DNA of 64,000 nucleotides, taken from assembly GCA_018268995.1 (NCBI GenBank), contig JAFDVL010000030.1, forward strand, positions 96,482 to 160,481, written 5' to 3'. Below, piece by piece: positions 7,966-18,479 of the stretch. The notes below the pieces were generated by a model. That model saw only the letters and a program-made list of their open reading frames with translations. It did no database searches and was not told the DNA's origin. A program made the position numbers and the translations under genes. The first letter of the stretch is position 1, and the number at the start of each line of letters is the position of its first letter. The DNA comes from Acidobacteriota bacterium (GTDB taxonomy: Bacteria > Acidobacteriota > Blastocatellia > RBC074).

Positions 7966-8268
7966 ATGTCACCCGTCTGGGGCCAACAATGTGAGTGTGC
8001 GGGCTGCACGAATTGTTCTCGGCAGGACGAAGAACAGTGCAGTCGTCGGCAAGGCCAGCAAGACCTCTTTTCGCGTCAGGTCACGGAGTTGTATCAAGTT
8101 CACGGAGTTTGGCTTTGCACTGCCTGTCTGCCGAAACCCATCGTCGAGCCTGTCAATTTGGATCACAACCTCTTTAACCGGGAAATGGCTCGTCTGGAGC
8201 AACAGGAAACGCTTTTTGATCTAAAACTTCCGCTAGAGCGCAAACCCACTTCTTTAGGGGTGGGATAG
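7966..8268 (+). CDS. Small Cys-rich protein, probably metal binding
   Basis: 100 residues. An N-terminal cluster CECAGCTNC (residues 9-17) and a later WLCTAC make a likely zinc-binding arrangement of the CxCxxCxxC...CxxC kind. The C-terminal 45 residues are helical. No family is recognised and no ribosome site is clear, so the start may differ. The alternative plus-strand frame from 7871 lacks these conserved-looking motifs. Confidence 0.45.
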   Translation: MSPVWGQQCECAGCTNCSRQDEEQCSRRQGQQDLFSRQVTELYQVHGVWLCTACLPKPIVEPVNLDHNLFNREMARLEQQETLFDLKLPLERKPTSLGVG

Positions 8269-8298
8269 CTCCCTGCTCAAATAGCTTGCGCATCGCGT

Positions 8299-8320
8299 CT
8301 GGAAACAGATAGGAAAGAAT
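8299..8320 (+). repeat. Dispersed repeat A, copy 2
   Basis: Contains the full 20-mer GGAAACAGATAGGAAAGAAT (8301-8320). No inverted partner was seen within 200 nt. Confidence 0.75.
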
Positions 8321-8884
8321 AGTGGGGCTAGGCAGGAATCACAGTAATTCTCGCCACATCTTCATCATTAAAATATAAGGTAGACTAGAAAGAAAAAGCT
8401 TGCATGGGCGGATTCGCTGTGTAGATTGGAAGTGGGAAGTGGCTGTAATGGCCGCACCAAACACCCGCAGGGACGCGGGGAAGTGCGCGTCGAGAGGCAA
8501 GTCAGACGGGGGCAGCGAAGGCGTTGTTTTCCGCAGCCTCAATGAAACGCGAAGCGAGAATGACCAGCGAACCAACGGCAGCGGGATGGCCTGCTGAAAA
8601 TGTTGGCGTAAGAGGTTCCCTCGCAGACTACCAGTTGGATTTATTCAGCTTGTAGAAAGCTCGGCGATGGCCGAGTAGTTCACTTCCGCTGAGGGAAGGC
8701 AAATTCGTTTTACCGACGCGGAGATTGGAAGAAAATATCAGTCAAAAAAATGCGCGTCTTTTGGGAACCTTTTCTGCCAACGAACGTGAGTTCACCTGTG
8801 AGATGAACGCAGTAATTAAAGGGGTTCAGCAATTGTCCTGTGTGTGAGGCGTGGGACGTTGCCCCCAAGAATTCTGAAAAACAT
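8321..8884. other. Gene-free stretch
   Basis: Short ORFs occur here but none has a ribosome site or recognisable motif. The region separates the small-ORF segment from the terminator of the SBBP-protein gene. Confidence 0.4.
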
Positions 8885-8929
8885 AAAGGGCTTGGCTGTT
8901 GTGAGGGCAGCTAAGCCTTTTGTGTTTTT
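8885..8929 (-). terminator. Bidirectional-looking terminator of the SBBP gene
   Basis: Stem AAGGGCTTGGCTG / GCAGCTAAGCCTTT with a 7-nt loop. T-rich tracts flank it on both sides (TTTTGTGTTTTT on plus; TTTATGTTTTT on minus). It lies about 110 nt after the stop of the minus-strand SBBP gene. Confidence 0.65.
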
Positions 8930-9038
8930 GCCTGACTTCCCATTGCCGTCGTTCCTCGTTGTATCTACTGGCCGGTAAGGATACGAAATTGTAATGTAGA
9001 GTAATTGTTGCCAATCACTTCCTCTCCACATCGCTAAA

Positions 9039-12000
9039 TTACTTCGCTCGCGTTGCTTGGAGCGGAGAAGTGGAAAGGGACTTGAAACTAACTATAACTG
9101 GGTTGGTTGGGCTGCCTTCCACAATCAAGACAATCTCTTGGTCGCGCTGCCCCGCCATTGAGCGAGGTAAGCGTAGATTGATCTGATCCAATCCAACATA
9201 TTCCTCCTGCGCTCCGGCGTACAGCACTTCAACTTTGGTGGAGCCGATCCAGGCACTGACTGCCTGCAAAGAACTTCGCGCACGAATCCCTGTCCCAAAA
9301 AGTAAGAGGAACACGTTGTCACTTTCCGGGCCAAGATCAATCGGAAGCGGAATGTATTTCTTTTGCGTCGCGTCATATTGTGCGACCGGTTCATAACGTT
9401 GCGTACCATTCGCACTCACCCGAAAGAGAGAGGCAGCAGCCACGCCCTGACCATCTTGATTAGCAGCAAAGATGCCCGGCGCAATGGATACGATCTGAAC
9501 CGTGCCAACCGAGTTGATGCCGTTGCCATTCGTAATCGTAATCGTTGCTGGGCCGGTCGCGATGCCTGCCGGAAGTTGATAATTCACCTGCAAAGGTGAC
9601 ACATAAAAAAGTGGGCAAAGGCGTTGTGCCCCACCACTGTCCTTCACGGTTACAGTGGTACCGCCCAATTCCGTCGGTAAAGGGAGTTTCTGAACGGGCA
9701 CACTCGTAGTCGCTAATTCTGTCCCAAAAGCGGAGACAATGGATTCGATGGCCACACTGCCAGTTGCGTAACTCGCGCCGGAAACATTCGCGACGACAGT
9801 GGTTGCCGCAAAATCCGCGACTTGATCCGCAGACAGGTTGCCAAATGTCCGCTTCGCAGGGGTAAAGTTATAATTTGCTTTGGTCGGCGTGATCGTGTAG
9901 TTGCCCGCGACTGGCACGCCGGAAAAACTGTAATTGCCGTTTTGATCCGTTGTTGTCACGCCCGTCTGCGCTCCTGAAAGTGACACTGTTACACCTGCAA
10001 GACTTGCACTCGACGCGGTAATCCGTCCAGTGATGGTGTACGTGAAATTTCCTTGTCGGACGGTATAAGGCTGTCCGGCGATCATCAATTGGCCGCTGCG
10101 ATTCGCGCCGCTCGGATTAGCCGCCACGGAGAACTCTATGGTGCCATTACCGCGTCCACTATTACCCGAGGTAATAAATATCCAACTGGCATCACTGGTC
10201 GCTGTCCAACTGCAATCATTAGCAGCAGTCACCGTGGCGCGACTATTCCCCCCACTATTTGCAAACGTCTGGCCTTGCACCGTGACGCCATAGACACACG
10301 GATCGCCGAGGATGGCGAGGAAGGCTTCATTCGTACCCCGGAAGTTGCTTTGATAGGCGTTGACGGTTGGGAAATCATTTGCGAGTGTGATGCCGGTTAC
10401 ATAAATCCCCCCAGCGGCACCCATCGCAATGCCATAGCCTCGATCATGGTTTGAGCCCCCCAAATATGTCGAGAAAGTAAGCGAATTATTGACTGCTTCA
10501 TTCGTATCAACGGTCGTCACGAAAGCATCGCCACAAAGATAAGACCCGCAACTCATTGTTCCAATAGCAGGTTTAACTGGTGCTTTGAGTGGGTAATCCG
10601 GCGAAGAAGTCTGCCCGGTTATAGCCGCCCTGCCAGTGGCATCAACCGCAATTGCCGTCCCCCAGTCTTGAGCTTTCCCGCCCAAGTACGTGGAATAAAG
10701 AATTGTGTTTGCCTGATTATTGAGCTTGGTAAGAAAAGCATTCAGATCGCCTTTGAGAGTGGTCTGAAACGCCTTCACAATTGGGTAGTTAGTAGAAGCG
10801 GTGCTGCCCGTAATGTACACATTTCCAGCGGGATCAAGCGCAACTGCCTGCCCTCGTTCGCTAGAACTGCCCCCTAAGAAGGTTGAGGAGATCAGGTTCG
10901 CACCATTAGGGGGCAACTTTGCAAGAAAGTTATCTGAACATGGTGCAGGTTGCGTCCCGCCACAGTTGCCACCCCCAATGGTTGGCTGTAGCGCATTAAC
11001 AGTGGGGAAATTGGCGGAAGCCGTCGCGCCCACCACATAGATATTTCCAGCCTGATCTACGGTGATCCCATTGCCGCCTTCATCCCCATCACTGCCGCCC
11101 AAAAAGGTCGAGAAAATCAGGCCCGAACCATTCGCGTTGATTTTGGTCACAAACGCATCACCTGTGAAAATATTGCCCCCGCCATAAGTCGGCTGAAGGG
11201 CATTAAAGGTAGGAAAATTTGAGGAGCGAGTTTGACCCGTGAACACAGCATTGCCAGCCGTATCTACTGCAATACTGTTTCCTTGATCGTCTTCATTGCC
11301 ACCCAGGTAGGTGGAATACATCAGTGCTGAACCACCTGGCGCAAGCTTTGCAACAAAGGCGTCCCACTTCCCCTGCCAAGTGCTTTGCAAGGCATTCGCG
11401 AGTGGGAAATTGGAAGATTCGGTTTGCCCGGTGATATACGCTGCGCCTGCCGTATCTACGGCGATGGAATTTCCCAGGTCATTTTTGTTACCGCCCAAAA
11501 AGGTCGAGTAAATCAACGACGAGCCATCGCCTTTCATTTTCACAACGAAGGCATCATTTTGCCCGCCGCTGCCGATATTGGGTTGCAGTGGATTTTGGGT
11601 GGGGAAATCACTGGAAGTTGTAAAACCCGTCAGGTAAATATTGCCGAACGAATCCAGCGCAATGCTTGTCGCTACATCTTGGCTGGAGCTGCCCAGATAG
11701 CTCGCATACGTCAGTACCGGGTCAATCACCAGCGGTTGCGTCGGATCGTATGCACCCACCGCAAAACTTACGACCCCGTCCGCATCCAACACATAATGCC
11801 CGGCGATCTCGCAGCGCTGTCCTTCCTGTTCCTGATACAAAATCGGTTTCTGTTGCCTCAGTTCATGCCCGTTCACCGTCAGCACCAAGTCTCCTGAATC
11901 GGCGAGCGTTACCATCTCAGTGCCTGCAAATCGCATTTTGATCTTGTGAGGATCAGCGCCCGGCGCAACCACAAAGTCATATTCCAGTTGTTGTTGTTTG

Positions 12001-12488
12001 CCGTAGTGAATCCAGTCTATCCCTTCGTACACCTGTTCATATTTCACCTTTTTGTAGGTGGGTACATTTGTGCGCCAGGCTTTGGGATCGTTCCCCTGAA
12101 AGTAATGGCTTTTGCCCAACAATTCTTCTTGTTCCTGTACGACCGGCGACGGATTGGCCCCGACTAATTGCAGCGCAACAAGTGCCGGATCACACGGGTG
12201 ATTCGTTGATTCTGTTTGCTTCCCGCAATCACTTTTTCGCAATCCCAACAAAGCTTCTGTCGAGGTGAGAAAGAGTTGGTAGCCCTCCCCGCGCGCTAGA
12301 AATTTGACAGGGGTAGCGGCTTGCCCTTCGTTTGGCTCAAACTGTAATGGACGCTGTTGGATGGCTGTGAGTAACTGCGGCGTGAGCGGCAAGGCCGGAT
12401 GAGGGCGACGCCAAACGTAGAGGCTCCCGGTGCCCAAAAGCAGGAATGAGGCCAGGCATAGTGTGATCCAAATGATTTTTTTGTGCAT
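9039..12488 (-). CDS. Secreted SBBP beta-propeller/BACON protein with Solibacter-type C-terminus
   Basis: 1149 residues from MHKKIIWITLCL; a single hydrophobic segment (5-25) acts as signal or anchor. Order of parts: an N-terminal domain (FEPNEGQ...WIHYGK) typical of SBBP proteins, about seven repeats of the type YSTYLGG...DxGNSIAVDxxGNxYxTG (roughly 255-700), a BACON-like module (CSWTATSDASWIFI), a carboxypeptidase-regulatory-like beta domain (ITGRITASSASLAGVTVSLSG), and a C-terminal domain opening with SGASYATGSVA and ending in LRLPRSMAG, as seen in many Solibacter proteins. Probably surface exposed; role unknown. The ORF could start 21 codons earlier, but AAGGAT before this ATG and the signal sequence favour it. 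It begins 43 nt after druE on the same strand, so read-through is possible. Confidence 0.85.
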   Translation of the reverse strand: MHKKIIWITLCLASFLLLGTGSLYVWRRPHPALPLTPQLLTAIQQRPLQFEPNEGQAATPVKFLARGEGYQLFLTSTEALLGLRKSDCGKQTESTNHPCDPALVALQLVGANPSPVVQEQEELLGKSHYFQGNDPKAWRTNVPTYKKVKYEQVYEGIDWIHYGKQQQLEYDFVVAPGADPHKIKMRFAGTEMVTLADSGDLVLTVNGHELRQQKPILYQEQEGQRCEIAGHYVLDADGVVSFAVGAYDPTQPLVIDPVLTYASYLGSSSQDVATSIALDSFGNIYLTGFTTSSDFPTQNPLQPNIGSGGQNDAFVVKMKGDGSSLIYSTFLGGNKNDLGNSIAVDTAGAAYITGQTESSNFPLANALQSTWQGKWDAFVAKLAPGGSALMYSTYLGGNEDDQGNSIAVDTAGNAVFTGQTRSSNFPTFNALQPTYGGGNIFTGDAFVTKINANGSGLIFSTFLGGSDGDEGGNGITVDQAGNIYVVGATASANFPTVNALQPTIGGGNCGGTQPAPCSDNFLAKLPPNGANLISSTFLGGSSSERGQAVALDPAGNVYITGSTASTNYPIVKAFQTTLKGDLNAFLTKLNNQANTILYSTYLGGKAQDWGTAIAVDATGRAAITGQTSSPDYPLKAPVKPAIGTMSCGSYLCGDAFVTTVDTNEAVNNSLTFSTYLGGSNHDRGYGIAMGAAGGIYVTGITLANDFPTVNAYQSNFRGTNEAFLAILGDPCVYGVTVQGQTFANSGGNSRATVTAANDCSWTATSDASWIFITSGNSGRGNGTIEFSVAANPSGANRSGQLMIAGQPYTVRQGNFTYTITGRITASSASLAGVTVSLSGAQTGVTTTDQNGNYSFSGVPVAGNYTITPTKANYNFTPAKRTFGNLSADQVADFAATTVVANVSGASYATGSVAIESIVSAFGTELATTSVPVQKLPLPTELGGTTVTVKDSGGAQRLCPLFYVSPLQVNYQLPAGIATGPATITITNGNGINSVGTVQIVSIAPGIFAANQDGQGVAAASLFRVSANGTQRYEPVAQYDATQKKYIPLPIDLGPESDNVFLLLFGTGIRARSSLQAVSAWIGSTKVEVLYAGAQEEYVGLDQINLRLPRSMAGQRDQEIVLIVEGSPTNPVIVSFKSLSTSPLQATRAK

Positions 12489-12531
12489 ACACCTATCCTT
12501 TGAGTGAGGCAAAGTCTTGTTGGCACCATCC

Positions 12532-15500
12532 TCAAGCAAGCGGGTCTTCAATGAGGATGTCGGTCATCTTTGTGTACCCGTTGTAGCGAATGAAATCCAA
12601 TCCCGCACCAATGCCAATGCGCGCGTTTGTGCCATCCATTCGGCATAAATGTATAATCCGATCATGGGGTAACTGCGAGGCAAGCTGATATTGAATATCC
12701 AGACCAAGGAAATCCCGCTTGAGGCGCGCAAACATTTGCTGTTGTTCTTGCGAGGTGCGGTAGTAATACCATTGCGGTGATGAATGGATTTCCGCTGCCA
12801 GGGTTTCAATTCGTATTTGGGGGCGAGTCTCTGGCGCTGCAACAATCAATTTCAGGTAGGCACGGAGCCGTTCCTCGTGATGGTCGGAACGAAGGTAGCG
12901 ATCATTGATAGAGAGCGATTGCAAGGGGCGGCGAAAGATCCCGCCAAAAAGCTTTGCTTCGGTGATTCGCTCGCCTTCTCGTACACGAATGACTCGCACA
13001 TGCGGAGGAAATTCAAGCTGCTCAGACTGGATCGCCTGAACGGGAAGGCTCCGCATCTGTTCCGCAATTGTTTTCACCGCATCGCTGTTAATGGTCGTTA
13101 CCAAACCGTTACTTCCCACTTGTGCAGTCAGTCGTTTGTCTGTGCCGCTGATATGAATAGCGCGGTTACGCAATCCAGCCGGATCAATACACACGCTCCA
13201 CATTGGCAGCAAGTTGTTTTCAATCAGACCCAGGCGCAAGCCATCGCGCACCAATAAAGATAAATGATTGATGAGTCCCGCCTCTTCCGGCTGCGCACGA
13301 TTGATAGGCGGCAGCGATGTGACGAGCAACGTAACGGGAACGTTTCGCCGTAGCAGTTCCTGCAACATATCCAACCAATGCTGGCTTACGCCTTGCGGAC
13401 GTTCACGTGTGATACTGGCGACGGCAATCAATACTTCCTGCTCGGCAGCCACAAGTTCCTGTGCGAACCAGCGAGGTTTGTCTATGGCTGACACAAAGGC
13501 GGCACTTGGTGCCAGATCATCCAGATTAGCGGGGAATGTCTCGTGGATGACAGACTCTAAAAATCGTGCGACGGGGCCGCGCTTTAATTCTTCCCAGTAC
13601 ATCTGATTGCCGTAGTTTCTCAGGCAATTCGGGCAACTGGTTTCGGCCTCGCATTCCGGGCATTGGGCGACAATGAGCGCCTGGCGCAAAACGGGTTCCA
13701 ATTTTTCGGCAATCTGTCGGACGTGGCCGGCTCCCCCAGGAACATTGTCGAACAATACAATTTCCTGCGAAAAGTTATCTTCAGGGTTCGTTGAAGAATT
13801 CACCGTGAACGGGCGTACAACGCCATCCAAATCGCGTCGCTCAATTTGTAAGGCGAGGCTCGCGCCTTCTAACAACGCATACGTGAGCGAGCGCCAGAAC
13901 GATAAATCCTGCCCTGAAGGCAAGGTCATCGCACTGGTATTTTCAAAACGTAAATGTAACGTATCGCTTTTGAAGGCGTGGCCTAAACCACCTGGTTGCG
14001 GCGTACCGTCGCAGTTTTTCTCGCCCCACGGAGTCGCGTGACGCTGGGCTTGCTGGCGTCTGCGATTGGTCTTGGGCGGTGGAACGTGCATCCCACATTT
14101 CCCACAAATCCAAAACCCATCCGGTTCCTCGCCACTGTTAATGGAAACCAGTTCGCCATCACGCCGGTAGGCATAATGAATAGAAGGCCGGTCATTCACA
14201 GTGATCGTTTCTTCTTTGACATTTTGTCCTGTTGCCAACAAGAAAGACCGCGAACGATTTACCCCCATATCCACCTGTAAACCTGCGCGTTGTAAACCTG
14301 CGGATAAGTCCGTCGTGAAACCATCGGGATCAATATAGCGAGAGGAATCTCCAGGGTCAGAATTGCCACAAACGCGACAAGCTCCGCTAATCGGCAAGCC
14401 GCCACGCTCGGAGCGATCCAGATGCCGACAGGTCTCACAGACACGGTATTCATAATCATTGAGTTCTTCTCGGATCGTCACGCCCACGCTACGCCACAGA
14501 TGCTTATCAGCCACGATCTCAGCACCAGGGGCATATTCCACAATGGCGATTTTCTTATCGCGTTCCAGTCGTAACCATTCATTGGCATATCGCTCATCCC
14601 GGTATTGACGGCCTGCGGGCAAACGAAGCGCCACCAAATCAATCGGAAAAGAGTAGCTCGGCAACACGCCTTCACGACAAAGAAAATCAATGAGCGATTC
14701 GTTGCATAAGCGGTCACGCAAGGCCGCAAAGCGCGCGAACAACTTGTTCGCATTTTCGCGCTCATTGCGGTCGCGTGTGTTTCTCATTGCTTCAATGGCG
14801 TTGTCACAGAGACGATCATATTCGCTAACCCATCGTTCAAAATCCTGGCGGCGTGCAGCGAGAGCAGTGGTGAGCTGGGGTAAGTACGCTTCCGGGGCTT
14901 GCCTTTCAGCGTCAGGGTTTTCCAGAAAGAAGTTTTGGACGATGTCATTTATTTCCGTCGTGCGTTCATTTCGCCATTGTTCTAAGAAATCCACATGCCG
15001 CCCATCGGGCAGGTTCGGAGCGAAAAATGCGCCTGTACGCATAATATCGGTTCGCCCCTGCTGGGAGAGCCAACGGAAGAAATGCCCCAGTAAGGTCGCA
15101 TTCAAATGCCTGCCCAAAATAATGCGGTTGTTCACCGCCAACTGTGGAACTGCCACTTCGCCGGCAATGATGCGGGTGGGACTAGAGAAATAAACACGGT
15201 CATGCGGGCGTGGCGCGGCGTAAGTCAAAATAAACGCTGCACCGCTCGCACGGCGTCCTGCGCGCCCTGCACGTTGGCGATAATTTGCCACGCCGGGAGG
15301 AACGTTATTGAGTACGACGGTTTGCAACTCCCCCACGTCTACGCCCATCTCGAAGGTGGTAGAGCAACTAAGAACATTGATGTCACCCTTGATAAATTTT
15401 TCCTGGTATTCGCGCCCGGCTTCGGGTTGGAGTTGGGCGGTGTGTTCTTCCACACGCATCGCCACTGGCGTCCGGCTGAATAAGGCGCGGTAATGATCTT

Positions 15501-18459
15501 CGGTGGCTTCATCTACTGCGAACGATTCCAGTTGTCCTTCACATCCACGCGACGGACAGAGACAAACATCCTCTCCCAAAAAGCGCGTGGACAACCGCAA
15601 ACAACGATTGCAGCGATACCATTGATTTCCTGCCGGAAAGATCAAACGCTGGTAATTGATCTGGCAGGCTCCTGACTCTGTGCCGACAAACACGCGATGC
15701 CGATTGATCCATTGCCAGGCGTGCATTAGCGCATCCTGGACATCAGCGACGTCCGTGCTCTTTCCTCTGGCTGCCAAAATTCGCCGCACATAATCAAATC
15801 GCGCCTGACGCTGGGCATATTGTTCTTTGTCGCTCACCCAATTTTTTTCGTATTGACTTCGCGTGGAACCACTCAAGCGGTAATAAATCGTCGCATTGGA
15901 ATGACCGAAAATCTCATCTCGTGGATCAACGCCATCCGGCATCGTTACTGCCTTATCCAACCGCACCGTATCCAGCAAGGCTTGCAGCACCGTCATCATT
16001 GTTTGTGGTGCAAGTCCAAACTCAGTGCAAAGAGATTCATCCGGCAAAATGTCCGTGGGAAAATGAACATCACAACCGACTAGACCAAGCGCCCACAGCG
16101 AATGGCGGGGGTCTGTCCGACTACAAAACTCGGCCACGATCCGTTTTACCGCTTCCTGCTTGCGGCGGCGTCTTTCTGCACCTGTCGCGTATTGTGCCTG
16201 TTCCCCATACAGCCCATACGCTTCAGCTAAATTGACACACTGATCCGCCAAATCTTCCAGATCGGGAACGCGACCTTTTTGATTTAAGTCAGCCGCCGCC
16301 TGCGCGATCAAATGACGATAGAGTGTGCTGTCCACACTGGACTGCAAATAAGCTGCATAACGTGCAGCTCCCTGTCGGCTATCGGCAAACGTCAGCAATT
16401 TTCTACCTTCCCCACTTTTGCTGCGGATTTCCGGGCGTGGGCTAGGCGGCGAAAGCCGATAGAGTTCTTCGGTCAGAACCGCTAACGGCGCACTGCTTCC
16501 GACTTTAATCGAGGTGACAATTTCTCTTTGTGCAAGCGTGCGCGCCTGGCAGCGCGGGCAGGAACCGAGCGTTTCTTTCGGCTGTCCATTAGCATCCTCA
16601 ATTTGGTGCAGTGTTGCCAAACAAGCATCACTATGGCAATGGCAATCATCCCGCTGGCGACGACAATGTAAACAAATCTTTACTTTACCGGACGAGCTTG
16701 TATCATCGCTCTCTTCCGGCTCACTTTCGTCATTGGCATCAAAATCAAACATTAGCGGTTGCCAGGTAAAATAGCGTTGTCCAGAGGTGTCGCTCTCAAA
16801 ACGCCCTTCTGTGTGATAGACGCCTTCGCGCCGAAAGGCCCGCACATACGGCTGCCCGCAATTGCGACAGGCCGTCAATTCAAACGCCGCCGCATTGCAA
16901 TGAGGACATTGTTCGCGTTTGGATAAGAAAAGATGGCTCCATCCGGTAGTTCCTTCCGGCGCTTTACAATCAGGATTCAGGCACAACCAGGCACCTTGTG
17001 GCGCACGTGCGAACAAATGATACCGCGCCGGTAAAAGTGGCACCGTGTCAGCGGACTCGCGCGCCATCGCCCCGATTTCGACTAATCGGCAAACCGCTTC
17101 GGCAGTTTGTTCATCCTCTGCTTGTTCTCTCGTGGCGGCTTCAGCACCGAATAACGCTTGTCCGGCCTCATGCAATTCGATGGGATCTTTGCGCATCAGT
17201 TGGCGTAATTGTGCAAGCTGCGGATTCGCCTGAAAGACCGCATACAAAAAACGGCTCACGTTGTCGCCCGCTTGTTGCCGAGCCGCAGCAATTCGCTCCG
17301 GCGTTGCCAATTTACAATTTAGAAATTCAGCGGCAGCCTCTGCGATCAGGGTGGCGTTCCGCTTTTGCCCAGAGCCAATGGCTTGGCGCAAGCGTTCCCG
17401 TAATGCGCCGGAAAGTTGGAGCCACGCATCTAACGTCGGGGTAGGATCAGTTGCATTGTGCAACGTTGTCAGATCGAGCGGGTTGCCGAAAATCACATCC
17501 TTCTCAAGAAAATCTTCGCCAAAAAGACTGCTGGCAAAACTGGCTGCCGCCTCACGATCATTTTCCGTAAGTGTGGCGCTCGTAGCGATGCAGCGGATTT
17601 CTCCGCGTCGTTTCTCCAATCGCTGTTTGAGCCGACGCAGGAGCATTGAAACCTCAATCCCTTGTGCGCCGGTGTAAGTATGCGCTTCGTCCAAACAAAG
17701 AAACTGTAATCGGCTGGTATCAAAGATCGGCGAATCTTCCGGGCGCAACAGCAAATATTCCAACATCGCGTAGTTGGTAATCAGAATCTGTGGCGGATTT
17801 GGTGCAATCCCGCGATTTGGGTTCCCGCGAATGGTTTCGCGGGAAATAACTTCATTGGCTGGCGCAGTAGGATTCGCTTTTTTGCCCTCTGCATCGGTCT
17901 TCTTTAATTCGCTGGTGTAGCGGCCAAAGGTAATGTTCGTGCCTGCCAACAGATTGCGGAGCCGATCCAGTTGATCATTCACGAGCGCGTTCATCGGGTA
18001 AATCAACAAGGCCCGCACGCCGGGCGCAGGATCACTTAGCAAATCGTGCAGAATCGGAATCAGGAAGCACTCTGTCTTTCCGCTTCCTGTCCCAGAAGCG
18101 ACAACGATGTTGCGCTGCTCGCTCAGCAGGGTTCGTACCGCTTTTTCCTGATGCGAATACAAAGGGCGATCTGGCGGGAGCGGGCGATCAACGATGGGCA
18201 AATCTTCGCGCAAGCGACAGAGTGTCCTGTTCACAATCCCTTCATCGGCTAACGCACGGATCGTAGCGCCCGGCGTGTAGGGCGGATTCAATTCCAGAAA
18301 TGGGCCGCGAAACAGCACACCCGGCGCTTCCAGATTGCGTCGAATGGCGTTACCCAAAGTAGCATCACTACGCTCGACATTGAACGTGGTCAGCAAATAA
18401 CGAATGAAATTTTGGCGCAGCGTTTCCGTCATTTGAATTGCATTCATACTGGTATTCAT
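12532..18459 (-). CDS. druE: DruE-like giant DEAD/DEAH helicase with DUF1998
   Basis: 1975 residues. Superfamily 2 helicase core: Walker A ASGTGSGKTE (about 121-130), DEAH box LCLDEAHTYTG (about 255), CATSATL motif III, and motif VI YRQRAGRAGR. Several Cys clusters interrupt or follow the core (CPHC, CRNCG, CLHC, CPRC, CNRC, CETC/CRVC, CGKCG), and the DUF1998 signature CPECEAETSCPNCLRN appears near the end of the helicase part. The last 350 residues contain a weak PLD-like pattern (HISG...VGSNG). Size, DUF1998 and the large partner gene just upstream match DruE of Druantia type III anti-phage systems. DISARM splits helicase and DUF1998 in two genes, unlike here. It starts 20 nt after the DruH-like gene. 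Helicase certain; Druantia assignment likely. Confidence 0.8.
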   Translation of the reverse strand: MNTSMNAIQMTETLRQNFIRYLLTTFNVERSDATLGNAIRRNLEAPGVLFRGPFLELNPPYTPGATIRALADEGIVNRTLCRLREDLPIVDRPLPPDRPLYSHQEKAVRTLLSEQRNIVVASGTGSGKTECFLIPILHDLLSDPAPGVRALLIYPMNALVNDQLDRLRNLLAGTNITFGRYTSELKKTDAEGKKANPTAPANEVISRETIRGNPNRGIAPNPPQILITNYAMLEYLLLRPEDSPIFDTSRLQFLCLDEAHTYTGAQGIEVSMLLRRLKQRLEKRRGEIRCIATSATLTENDREAAASFASSLFGEDFLEKDVIFGNPLDLTTLHNATDPTPTLDAWLQLSGALRERLRQAIGSGQKRNATLIAEAAAEFLNCKLATPERIAAARQQAGDNVSRFLYAVFQANPQLAQLRQLMRKDPIELHEAGQALFGAEAATREQAEDEQTAEAVCRLVEIGAMARESADTVPLLPARYHLFARAPQGAWLCLNPDCKAPEGTTGWSHLFLSKREQCPHCNAAAFELTACRNCGQPYVRAFRREGVYHTEGRFESDTSGQRYFTWQPLMFDFDANDESEPEESDDTSSSGKVKICLHCRRQRDDCHCHSDACLATLHQIEDANGQPKETLGSCPRCQARTLAQREIVTSIKVGSSAPLAVLTEELYRLSPPSPRPEIRSKSGEGRKLLTFADSRQGAARYAAYLQSSVDSTLYRHLIAQAAADLNQKGRVPDLEDLADQCVNLAEAYGLYGEQAQYATGAERRRRKQEAVKRIVAEFCSRTDPRHSLWALGLVGCDVHFPTDILPDESLCTEFGLAPQTMMTVLQALLDTVRLDKAVTMPDGVDPRDEIFGHSNATIYYRLSGSTRSQYEKNWVSDKEQYAQRQARFDYVRRILAARGKSTDVADVQDALMHAWQWINRHRVFVGTESGACQINYQRLIFPAGNQWYRCNRCLRLSTRFLGEDVCLCPSRGCEGQLESFAVDEATEDHYRALFSRTPVAMRVEEHTAQLQPEAGREYQEKFIKGDINVLSCSTTFEMGVDVGELQTVVLNNVPPGVANYRQRAGRAGRRASGAAFILTYAAPRPHDRVYFSSPTRIIAGEVAVPQLAVNNRIILGRHLNATLLGHFFRWLSQQGRTDIMRTGAFFAPNLPDGRHVDFLEQWRNERTTEINDIVQNFFLENPDAERQAPEAYLPQLTTALAARRQDFERWVSEYDRLCDNAIEAMRNTRDRNERENANKLFARFAALRDRLCNESLIDFLCREGVLPSYSFPIDLVALRLPAGRQYRDERYANEWLRLERDKKIAIVEYAPGAEIVADKHLWRSVGVTIREELNDYEYRVCETCRHLDRSERGGLPISGACRVCGNSDPGDSSRYIDPDGFTTDLSAGLQRAGLQVDMGVNRSRSFLLATGQNVKEETITVNDRPSIHYAYRRDGELVSINSGEEPDGFWICGKCGMHVPPPKTNRRRQQAQRHATPWGEKNCDGTPQPGGLGHAFKSDTLHLRFENTSAMTLPSGQDLSFWRSLTYALLEGASLALQIERRDLDGVVRPFTVNSSTNPEDNFSQEIVLFDNVPGGAGHVRQIAEKLEPVLRQALIVAQCPECEAETSCPNCLRNYGNQMYWEELKRGPVARFLESVIHETFPANLDDLAPSAAFVSAIDKPRWFAQELVAAEQEVLIAVASITRERPQGVSQHWLDMLQELLRRNVPVTLLVTSLPPINRAQPEEAGLINHLSLLVRDGLRLGLIENNLLPMWSVCIDPAGLRNRAIHISGTDKRLTAQVGSNGLVTTINSDAVKTIAEQMRSLPVQAIQSEQLEFPPHVRVIRVREGERITEAKLFGGIFRRPLQSLSINDRYLRSDHHEERLRAYLKLIVAAPETRPQIRIETLAAEIHSSPQWYYYRTSQEQQQMFARLKRDFLGLDIQYQLASQLPHDRIIHLCRMDGTNARIGIGAGLDFIRYNGYTKMTDILIEDPLA

Positions 18460-18479
18460 CGTTCGTACCCCGAGTGAAG

